A DNA stretch of 28,596 bases. It comes from Candidatus Altimarinota bacterium (lineage in GTDB: Bacteria; Patescibacteria; JAEDAM01; BD1-5; UBA2023). The notes under the pieces were generated by a model that did not search any database, was not told the origin of the DNA, and saw nothing but the letters and a program-made list of their open reading frames with translations. The stretch spans positions 1-28,596 of the forward strand of contig JAGYHI010000007.1 of the NCBI GenBank assembly GCA_018457335.1, in the 5' to 3' direction. The translations under genes and the position numbers were made by a program. This document shows, one piece after another, positions 18,056 through 25,866 of this stretch; positions within the stretch are counted from its first letter, which is position 1, and each line of letters starts with the position of its first letter.

Positions 18056-19711
18056 TTATTGACGAATTTTAAAATCTACATTATCAATATTCGATGAGAC
18101 ATTTTTGAGCCAAAAAGGAGAAGACTGAATCTCAACTTCTTGGACATATCCATCACGAATCAGTTGTTCTTTTGCTTTTTCAATTGGGAGATTGAGGATT
18201 TTCTTTTTCATGCTTTTTACAAGTTCATTTGCATTATTTTCGAAGTCAAAAGATTTACTCGCGTCAAGCTCCATAGTCGCTCGTACACTCATGCCGTCCT
18301 TTGCTCGAGAAAGAACACTCGAAATCCGAAGAGTATCATCATGAATACCTAATTCTTTTTCGGTTCCTTGGAGGATTTTATCTCGAAATACACGTGTTAA
18401 ATAATCAATAGTTGCTTTTTTATCAATGATAATTGCAGTCAATTGAGCCGTACCTTTTATTTCAATTTCATCAGAAAAATCACCATATTTTTGTCCAGAC
18501 ACAATATCAAATTTTACATCAGAAAATGAAATACCATCAGCAAAAAGCATATACTCTCCTCAAACCTCAGGATCATTATTTTGGATTTTTTCCTGTGTAA
18601 TATCAATACCTATTTTTTTAATTTTTTCTAAAAGTGTTTTCTGAAATCATTCTACTTCTTTTTCAGTCACTTGATGACGTGATGGATTTTTTCCACCCAC
18701 AAAATCCATTTTTGCTTTTGCATAAACTTTATCACGATTAAATTTTAGCCCAGGAATAGTGAGATCTGTGCCTGCTAAAATATTTCATCGATCCCCAATA
18801 ATCCGTTTTGCCGAATCATAGTTATCAGCCACTACTTCAATTTCTGCGGTTCCCATTTCTGTGAGCCCATTTACTGTATGTGATTTTGGGATTCGCACCC
18901 AATCAAGCGAGCGAAAGACAATTCACTTTTCAGTAATAAATCGAGTTGAAGGTCTAAGCTCTTGATTGACAGTGAGTTCGTTATAAACTGTGATAATTCC
19001 TCGTGCTTGAATGGAAGATTCTGGATCAATTGTTTTTACCGAAAAACGCATACTTGCTTCAACTGGAAATTTCAATTTTTTCATCTGCATTACATTATCT
19101 CACTCAAGGAGTGACCCAGTCATAATTTTATAGGTCACATTTGCTGGAATTGATTCTACCATAATTTGCGGACGCACTGTCACAGTAGTCTTAGAAACAG
19201 CAATATGAAAAATAAATAATAATAGTAAAATAGAAATAAAAAGTCAAAGTGTGATTAAAAAAATTTGACCATTATATTTTTTATAATGAGGGAGTTTTTT
19301 TTCTTTTTTCTTTCGCCCAAAAAGTATAAACCAAATATACATTATGCCTCGGCGAAGTTCGTACCAAAAATATTCAAACATACCCATATTATGAGTCGCA
19401 AGGTTTCCAGACGAATATTGTCGATCAAATTCAGCACGAAGACCTGCCACTTCTGCTTGAATGCCAAGTGACCTAGCAGAAAGTTTTGTTTTTTTATCAG
19501 CCACACGCAAAATATATCTATCACTTGAAAATCGTTTTGAAAGCACTAATAAAAAATCTCTTGAAATCGGAAAACTTGCATCAAGTAAATCAATACGAAT
19601 CACATCAATATAAGTATCCAGTGCATCATTTATTTGTTTGATAGCAGTAATTCGAGAAACATCAGAATGAATTCGAAGGGTAAGATTTTTTTTATTTATT
19701 TTTTTAGACAT
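18056..19711 (-). CDS. Baseplate-J-like membrane-anchored protein
   Basis: 551 residues with TGA = Gly. The first 145 residues are cytoplasmic and basic (Lys-rich start, RKKKEKKLPH before the membrane). One transmembrane helix follows at about 150-172 (IFLITLGLFISILLLLFIFH). The rest is extracytoplasmic, with the layout of the baseplate J/gp47-like proteins common in Patescibacteria: ARGIITVYNELTVNQELRPS, TRFITEKGIVFRS, TAEIEVVADN, LAGTDLTIPG and VYAKAKMDFVGG, then a C-terminal domain. The name comes from phage baseplates, but no phage genes are near; in this lineage it is more probably an envelope protein. It starts 3 nt after the FtsA/PilM-like gene, so the two probably work together, the ATPase inside and this protein spanning the membrane. 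Family assignment is from memory of the conserved segments. Confidence 0.7.
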
Positions 19712-19714
19712 AAA

Positions 19715-20929
19715 TTATTCATAATGATAAAGAACATAGCGAAGAATTCGTACGAGCGGGTCTTTTTTAACAAGCAAGAGCTCAGAAGCAATGAGTGATA
19801 ACCCATAAGTAATAGCTTCTTCGTGACGATATTCTCGTGGAATCAAAGTATTGATTCGTTTTTTTTGAACTCCATAACCAAGTAAAGATTCAAAGTGTTT
19901 ACCAAAACATTTGGTAATATATGGATTTTCAAAAATATTTCCATGCAAAAATGTATGTGAAAAATGAATTTTTTGAGTATTTTCTTGTAAATAACCAATA
20001 ATCATGTCTCCGATATAACTAAAAAAATCATCAACAACGGGCCGATAAATATCTCCACGAATTGCTTGCTCATCCCATAAAATATTTTCAATTTGCAAAA
20101 GAGAAAGAAGTTTTTTTGTATGTTTTTTATGGGCGTCACGAATATTTTCCATCAGCATACTTGTCCCAACAGGAAAGGTTTCTAAGTGTAAAATTTCGTT
20201 TTTTCATGTGATAATAATATTTGTATATGTATAGCCAATATCAACATAGAAGGCTATGTCGAGTGCATATTCAGTCTGTTCGACGATTTTTGGTAAAACA
20301 AGTGGGGTCGGAATGAGCGATATAGTTCGCTGATCGAGATTTGATACCAACGATTTTACGATATTAAATTGACTAGCGGGTACAAAAATATTAATAATTC
20401 CTAGTGAAACTTTTCGTCCAGATAATCCAATTGGCTGAAGAGCATGTTGATCATCAATACAAATACGAGTAATCGTAGAAGAAACTAGCCGTAAATCCGC
20501 TGAAAGTCCACCGAGTTTATTTTTTGCTTTTTCACGTGCTCGCTGATACGAGGCTCACTCTGTTTTCTTAATCATTGTATCAAGTTCGCTCATCGTAATT
20601 TCACTTTCACTATCATCACGAAGATACTGTGTCGAAATCGTGTCAGCAATAAAATACTGCGATGAAAATGATGTAATAATATCTTTTGGTATGGAATCAA
20701 GATTTTTTGAGGCATGTATAATAGACTGTGTAATCGTCTGCATAACACCTGAAATATCATCAATTTCTCCATCGACAAAATTTTTGCGATTTTGACGGAC
20801 GGTCGCATAGCCAATTTCTTTGAGATTTGAATCTTCGACATCATAAATTCCAGACTTAGCTCGATAACTTCCTATATCAACCGCAATAAACCGACTATAA
20901 TCGTGAATGTGAGAAAAATTAAATGCCAT
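19715..20929 (-). CDS. FtsA/PilM-like actin-fold ATPase
   Basis: 404 residues with TGA = Gly. The actin-like nucleotide-binding motifs are visible: phosphate 1 FIAVDIGSYRAKSGIYDV (DIG at 18-20), and phosphate 2 FYVDIGYTYTNIIITG in the second half. NFVDGEIDDISGVMQTITQ matches the region after phosphate 1 in FtsA (G-x-I-x-D-x-x-x-x-x-x-I). FtsA tethers FtsZ to the membrane; the related PilM works in type IV pilus assembly with bitopic PilN. The next gene here encodes a bitopic membrane protein 3 nt downstream, a PilM/PilN-like arrangement, so a pilus or envelope role is as likely as division. No C-terminal amphipathic anchor is obvious (it ends LRYVLYHYE). First gene of the operon with dnaG and rpoD. 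ATG 20929 was chosen because an earlier in-frame ATG (21001) lies in the promoter. Confidence 0.75.
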
Positions 20930-20973
20930 AATAAAATATAAAAATCCTAAAATATAAGATTTTTGTCTCAAGA

Positions 20974-21001
20974 ATAATACAAAATTTTTCAAAAAAAGCA
21001 A
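20974..21001 (-). promoter_or_regulatory. Promoter of the ftsA-like/dnaG/rpoD operon
   Basis: Minus strand: TTGCTT (21001-20996), 16-nt spacer, TATTAT (20979-20974). The leader is about 38 nt, without a Shine-Dalgarno, and holds a weak AAAATC...GATTTT inverted repeat. Confidence 0.65.
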
Positions 21002-21026
21002 GTTTGTTTCGAAAAGAAAAAATAAA

Positions 21027-21054
21027 TTGTATTTTTCACAAAATATGATATAAT
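21027..21054 (+). promoter_or_regulatory. Promoter of the 21084 membrane protein gene
   Basis: TTGTAT (21027-21032), 16-nt spacer, TATAAT (21049-21054) with an upstream TG (extended -10). It is divergent from the ftsA-like promoter. Confidence 0.65.
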
Positions 21055-21083
21055 TTTAGTGTTATTTTTTAATTTTAGATTCA

Positions 21084-21524
21084 ATGAAATTTGTACAAAT
21101 TTTTTTCTATATCCTCAAGGCTTGCAGTATTTTTTGGATGATTTTTTGGGTGGAAATCTTTGCAGGATTTATCAATACCTGACCAAATCCACAAATTGCG
21201 TGGAGTTTTATCACACTGACTGCGCTCGTTTTTACTGCGATTTTTTTATTAATTGATCGCATCTGTCCACAATCCATCTTTTTTGTCGGACTCTATCTTC
21301 CAACTGCGTGTATTCCGGTAGTTTTTTATATATTTCTCACACTCATATCACCTGAAGAATGGACCGTCAGCGAAAATATAAAAAACTCCTTTATCATCCC
21401 TTTGCACAGTTTTTTTCAAAATAATACGTGGCTTCATTGGTTTTTGCTTGCTCTCATACTGATATGATATTTTTTCTTACTTCGATTTTTAAAGAAAATT
21501 CTTCTCAAAAAAAGTAAGGTCTAA
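21084..21524 (+). CDS. Small multi-pass membrane protein, unknown function
   Basis: 146 residues with TGA = Gly (two TGA codons). Four hydrophobic segments are visible: SIFWMIFWVEIFAGF, IAWSFITLTALVFTAIFLL, FFVGLYLPTACIPVVFYIFL and WFFLALILIGYFFLLRFL. The C-terminus is basic (KKILLKKSKV), so probably cytoplasmic. No family motif is recognised. It stands alone between divergent and convergent neighbours, with its own promoter and a terminator that overlaps its stop codon. Confidence 0.75.
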
Positions 21525-21538
21525 GACCTTACTTTTTT
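21507..21538. terminator. Bidirectional Rho-independent terminator
   Basis: AAAAAGTAAGGT pairs with ACCTTACTTTTT around a 5-nt loop, with A/T runs on both sides. It overlaps the stop codon of the membrane protein gene and abuts that of the convergent deacetylase gene, so it can serve both. Confidence 0.9.
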
Positions 21539-22863
21539 CATTTTTTGCAATTTTTCCCAGAAACACAAACTCGCCCTTTTGAATTTCCATCATAAAAATC
21601 AAGTAGTTCTTTGACTGTCACAAACTCATAGCCTTTTCCGCGAAGTTCGTGAATGAGTGGCTCAATTGTATCGACAGAAGCCTCGTGAATATCATGAAAT
21701 AAAATGATAGATCCTGCTTGCAAAGTTTTTCGCACATTTGCGAGATTTCTTTGGACATCTTTATTTTTCCAATCCTGAGAATCCACATCCCAAAGCAAAA
21801 AAACTTTATCTGTGAGCATGAGAGTCTTGTCATTAAAAGCACCATATGGTGGACGGAAAAATTTTGGTTTTTCTCAGGTAGCCTTTTTAATCACATCATC
21901 TGTATTATTGATTTCTGCCTTGGCTTTTTCGACTGAGAGATGCAAGAAATTTGGATGCCCCCATGAATGACTCTCAACTTGATGACCTCCATCTTTTTCT
22001 TGTTTTACGATTTCTGGGTAGCGATTTGCATTTGATCCGAGTAAAAAAAATGTTGCCTTCACATTATTTTTTTTCAGAATTTCTAAAAGTCGTGGTGTAC
22101 GAGTACGGTGTGGCCCATCATCAAAGGTCAAAGCCACATATTTTTTTCCTGAACTTAGCATTTTTTTCTTTTTTTCTTGTATTTGTTTTATATGATCTAC
22201 AATTTTTGGAAAATACTGCGTATTTAGAACTGAGACAAGTTTTTCGATAGGAAATTCGACGCGAATCACTCCAGCACTCCGCGGAGCCACCCCCGACGCT
22301 CGATCAAATACAAATCCGATTTTCGTCGCGTCAAAATATACAACTGGATTTTCTAGATATTTTTCGATTTCTTTTTGGAGATTTCCTGGAAAAACTTTAT
22401 CATTATTCGCGAGTTTTTCTTTAAGAAGGGAAGAGAGTAGTTTTTTATTTTCCTTGATTCGTATCAGATTTTGAATTTCTATATTTTTCCCTTTTTTATC
22501 AAAATGAAAGATTTTTGTTTCGTATTCTGGCTGAATTTTATAGATATTTTTTTCGACAAAAAAGAGGACACTTTGGATATCTTCAAGTGCGAATTTCTCT
22601 TGAATAAAAAAGAGAGAAGGTTTTTCAGTGAGGAGTCAACCGGTCCCTTCTGATGAAGAAAGTACAATATCTTTTTTAATATTTTTCTCTAGTGATTTTT
22701 GCCAATCTTGAATTTGTGATTTAATTTTATCATTTTTAATGTTTTCAATTGAAAAATCAGATTCTATAATAATTTTATTCATCATTTCTTCTTCTGAATT
22801 ATTAAAAAAACTGCACGAAAAAAGGAAAAATACACAACAAAAAAACGAAAGATATTTTTTCAT
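21538..22863 (-). CDS. PgdA-like polysaccharide deacetylase lipoprotein (CE4 family)
   Basis: 441 residues with TGA = Gly. The N-terminus is a lipoprotein signal with lipobox LFSC (Cys17). An N-terminal region of about 200 residues precedes the NodB/CE4 domain, as in PgdA-type peptidoglycan deacetylases. CE4 motifs: TFDDGP (D248, D249), HSWGH (zinc ligands H299 and H303, with D249), RPPYG (R337), LLWDVDSQDW (D359-W365) and ILFHD (H390). All the key residues are present, so it should be an active metal-dependent enzyme removing acetyl groups from GlcNAc or a similar sugar outside the membrane. Peptidoglycan is the likely substrate, but capsule or exopolysaccharide is possible given the nearby O-antigen ligase-like gene. 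An inverted repeat overlaps its promoter. Confidence 0.93.
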
Positions 22864-22867
22864 AAAA

Positions 22868-22898
22868 AATAGCGATAAGAAAATATTTTATCGCTATT
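22868..22898. promoter_or_regulatory. Perfect 11-bp inverted repeat over the deacetylase promoter, candidate operator
   Basis: AATAGCGATAA (22868-22878) and TTATCGCTATT (22888-22898) are exact reverse complements around 9 nt. One arm overlaps the -10 of the deacetylase promoter; the other is in the 5' leader. As the first arm is mostly not transcribed, a repressor-binding DNA site fits better than an RNA hairpin. Confidence 0.6.
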
Positions 22899-22922
22899 AT
22901 ATACAATTATTTTTTCTGTCAA
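22896..22922 (-). promoter_or_regulatory. Promoter of the deacetylase gene
   Basis: Minus strand: TTGACA (22922-22917, consensus), 15-nt spacer, TATAAT (22901-22896, consensus). The leader of about 25 nt has no Shine-Dalgarno. Confidence 0.7.
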
Positions 22923-22956
22923 TCGTAAAAATAAAGAAGTCCTAAGAACTATAACT

Positions 22957-23032
22957 TTGTCATCCTGAATTTATTTCAGGATCTCAGAATTACCCATTTT
23001 CAAGAGATTCTGAAACAAGTTCAGAATGACAA
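22957..23032. repeat. REP/MITE-like palindromic element
   Basis: Two 29-nt arms (22957-22985 and 23004-23032) are inverted repeats with 4 mismatches around an 18-nt spacer. Each arm is itself a small palindrome (CCTGAATTTATTTCAGG; TTCTGAAACAAGTTCAGAA). The outer ends TTGTCAT / ATGACAA match. It fills the gap between ferredoxin and deacetylase. TCATTCTGAACTTGTTTCAG-type palindromes are dispersed repeats in many bacterial genomes. Confidence 0.85.
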
Positions 23033-23066
23033 CAAGAAGAAGGAAATCTAATTTTTTAACCCCTTT

Positions 23067-23342
23067 TTAAACATCTTCATGTTCCTGAACTCCACCGAGA
23101 TAACTCCCATCACTATCAGCCTCCTGCCAACTAATAGCCGCGACCGGACAGGCCGCAATCGAGTCATCGACATCCTGACCGCTATAGTCATCAAGCGGAA
23201 GCACAGTAGAGAGTCCATCATCATCGAGTGTAAAAACCTCACCAGAAATAGCTACACAAGCACTGCATCCGATACAGGTCGAGTTTACATGCGGTTTTTT
23301 GAGGGTTCATTGGAGTTGTTGTTTTTGGGCGTCAGAGAGCAT
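23067..23342 (-). CDS. Single-cluster [4Fe-4S] ferredoxin
   Basis: 91 residues with TGA = Gly at residue 12. The cluster ligands are C23, C26 and C29 in CIGCSACVAISGEVF and C65 in AACPVAAISW, the C-x2-C-x2-C...C-P arrangement of a one-cluster ferredoxin. The acidic surface (DDDG, DDYSGQDVDD, C-terminal EHEDV) is usual for an electron carrier. It transfers single electrons in the cytoplasm; no partner oxidoreductase is encoded nearby. Its codons are notably more GC-rich than those of the repeat-protein genes. It has its own promoter, divergent from the O-antigen ligase-like gene. Confidence 0.92.
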
Positions 23343-23357
23343 AAAGTGAAAAAAATT

Positions 23358-23385
23358 TTGCATATTTTACAAAAATTCATAATAT
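23358..23385 (+). promoter_or_regulatory. Candidate promoter of the O-antigen ligase-like gene
   Basis: TTGCAT (23358-23363), 16-nt spacer, TAATAT (23380-23385, 4 of 6 matches). It lies face to face with the ferredoxin promoter in a 69-nt gap, so the two may exclude each other. Confidence 0.4.
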
Positions 23386-23391
23386 TGGCAA
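23364..23391 (-). promoter_or_regulatory. Candidate ferredoxin promoter
   Basis: Minus strand: TTGCCA (23391-23386), 16-nt spacer, TAAAAT (23369-23364), then about 15 nt of leader. It overlaps the opposing candidate at 23358-23385. Confidence 0.5.
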
Positions 23392-23411
23392 GACTTTTTT
23401 ATATTTTCCTT

Positions 23412-24716
23412 ATGTTTCAAAAAATTTTTGACTGACTCCTTCGCTTTTTAATCGTATTTCTGCCGTGGTCGACACTGATAAGTGTTTTTTTAACCTACAA
23501 AATAGGCATCCCAAAAGCAAATTTTCTTAAAGAAATTATTCTTGTAATTCTTTTTGTTTCTTGTTGTTTTCTTATTATCCATAAATGGAAAAAGACAAAA
23601 AAATTTCCACTTCGCCTTGGATGGATTGATGGACTTATCGGAGTGTATATTACTTGGATGATAGCTATCACTCTACCGACGACTGGTATTTCTGGACTTA
23701 TTTATGGGATAAAATACGACCTTTTATTTTTAATTATTTTCCTTTGTTTTTATCATGGACAGCAGTTTTTGATGCGTCCGATTTCACACTATCTAAAACT
23801 TTTTTTAATCTCTGGCGGATTGATGCTCTTTTTTAGCGGACTCATTAAATGGCCGCTATCAGAAGATATTCTTCTCTTTTTTGGATATTCTGGTAATCCA
23901 TCAGCTTGGGAATTTGGAAGTGCTCCGCCAATTTTTCATGGTGTCGACGGAGCAAATGTTCAGCGATTTCAAGGAATCCTTGATGGCCCGAATAGCATGG
24001 GAGCCTTTATTATCTTCTTTTTCTGAGCGCTTCTTTTTTATACACGAAGACTTAAAGACTGGTATTTCGTAATCGGACTTATTAGCATTGTCTTGATTCT
24101 TATGGTGATGTATACCTACTCACGAAGTGCATGGATTGGATTTGCCGGTGCAGCCCTCGTGATGCTCCTATCGCGTATGGGGAAAATTTACAAAAAACAC
24201 AAAAAACAATTTTTCGCATTAAGCCTTATTACTGCGATTTTTTGCGGTTTCATGTATAGATATTATACTCTCGACAAGACTGCGATTTTGAGTCGAAAGG
24301 ATTCAAATAAAGGACACTATGAGCGCCTCGTAAATGGAATCGGACGAGTAAAAAGCAATCCTGTCGGACAAGGGATGGGAAGTGCTGGACCAGCCTATCG
24401 ACATGTACAAGACCTCAGAGGACTCTCTCACAAACAACTCGAAGTAAAAGATTTCTTTTATATTCCGGAAAGTTGGTTTGTGCAGGTATTTATCGAAGGG
24501 GGAGTTTTTGGGGGTGTACTATTTTTTGCTATTATTGTTTTCCTTGGACTTGCTCTTTTATTTTTTCACCCATTTCTTGGGGCGAGTTTTGGCGGTATTG
24601 CAGCGATGAATCTCGTCTTGCATACCTATGAATCCAGTGTTGTATCATACACACTTTTTATTTTTGTAGGACTTATTCTTGGCTATGCAAAATACAAATG
24701 CAAAAAATCGCAATAA
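23412..24716 (+). CDS. O-antigen ligase/polymerase-like membrane protein
   Basis: 434 residues with TGA = Gly. About ten hydrophobic segments span the protein. The Wzy_C/WaaL-type signature is clear: MYTYSRSAWIGFAGAALVML, then the periplasmic-loop pattern RLVNGIGRVKSNPVGQGMGS and ESWFVQVFIEGGVFGGVLFF. Such proteins join glycan chains to a lipid or protein acceptor, or polymerise repeat units, at the outer face of the membrane. Whether this one ligates or polymerises cannot be told. A glycosyltransferase gene starts 32 nt before its stop, in another frame, so the two are translationally linked and probably belong to one surface-glycan pathway. No Shine-Dalgarno precedes the ATG. Confidence 0.85.
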
Positions 24717-25788
24717 TATTTTTCTCTTTGTCGGACGACTTGAAAAAGAAAAGGGGATTGATATTCTCTTAAAAATTCTCGATGATGAAAGAAATCAAAA
24801 AGGAGATTGGCAGTGGCACATTTTCTGAACTGGCAGTTTTTTAGAAGACTTAAAAAAGCGTGAAAATGAAAAAATCTTCGTACACGGACAAGTCGATTCA
24901 AAAACCCTGAACACATTTTTTAAAAGTGCAGATCTCACTTTTATGCCATCGAGATTTTTAGAAACCTTTGGACTCGTCGCACTCGAAAGTCTATCTAGTG
25001 ACACGCCAGTCTGTGGTTTTAAAAAATGAGGATTAGAAGATATGATACCACCAAGCCTTGCTCTCGATGAAAAAAATCCAGTAGAAAGTTTTTTTAAAAT
25101 TGTAAAAAATAAAGATTTTGAACTCGAAAATATAGAAAAATTTTCATACGAAAACTGGCTCAAAAATCTAGAAAATCTCGTCAAAAACCATAAAAAAATC
25201 CTTCTCGTATCCGATTACAAAACCCATGTCGGCGGAGCAGAAACCTATACAACCAATCTCAAAAAATCCCTTGAAAATCTCGGTAAAACCGTAAAGATTG
25301 TAGGATACGAAAAAGAAATTTCACCCTTAATGCGAAAATTCTTATTTATTTTATCGCCCTTTGCTTTTTGGCGGGGAAGAGCATTACAAAAAGAAATTAA
25401 GAAATTCAATCCAGATCTTATCTGGTGTGGCACCATTATGCGATATTTTTGACCATGGGGAGCAAAAAATATTGCAAAAAATCGCAATATAAAAAAATAT
25501 ATCACACATCACGATATAGGACTCATTTGTAAAAGTCCCTCAAAAATCTACGATGAAAATCAAATCCCAAAATCACTCAAACTCTCAGACTGGATCCGAC
25601 GAGAGAGAAATATTTTTAGTATTCTCATTACGACAGGGAAATGGCTTTATATTCGTTGGATTTGGAAATATATTTCACACTTTGATACACACTTAGCCCC
25701 AGCAAAATGGCTTCAAAATCACTTACCAAAAAATATTTCGGTACAAGTTTTTCCACATACCATTTTTAAGGAGGAAAATATTAAATAA
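24685..25788 (+). CDS. Glycosyltransferase with GT-B domains in reversed order
   Basis: 367 residues with TGA = Gly, starting at an ATG inside the upstream gene; an in-frame TAG at 24667 rules out a longer N-terminus. Residues 12-165 are a GT4 C-terminal (donor-binding) domain: NIFLFVGRLEKEKGIDILLK, HIFGTGSFLEDL, the E-x7-E motif ETFGLVALE (E93, E101) and KKGGLEDMI. Residues 170-360 are a GT4 N-terminal (acceptor) domain: KKILLVSDYKTHVGGAETYT (GGAE at 183-186), KIVGYEKE, NPDLIWCGTIMRYFG, ITHHDIGLIC. A normal enzyme has the opposite order (compare the gene at 7062). Total length is normal for one GT4. It is either a circular permutant or a fusion of the remains of two tandem genes. If functional, it should transfer a sugar in surface-glycan synthesis. 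Confidence 0.8.
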
Positions 25789-25804
25789 TTACTTTGAAAA
25801 AGTA

Positions 25805-25833
25805 TTGACATTTATAGGAAAAAATTATATAAT
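25805..25833 (+). promoter_or_regulatory. Strong promoter of the large surface protease
   Basis: TTGACA (25805-25810), 17-nt spacer, TATAAT (25828-25833): both hexamers and the spacing are consensus. The ATG is about 27 nt after the predicted start, with no Shine-Dalgarno. Confidence 0.8.
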
Positions 25834-25866
25834 ATACAGAATTACTTAACTAACCTCATTACAACT

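Noticed and set aside
18056..19711. Prophage baseplate gene
   Set aside because: No other phage genes are near; the gene is embedded in an operon with dnaG and rpoD, and the protein has a transmembrane helix.
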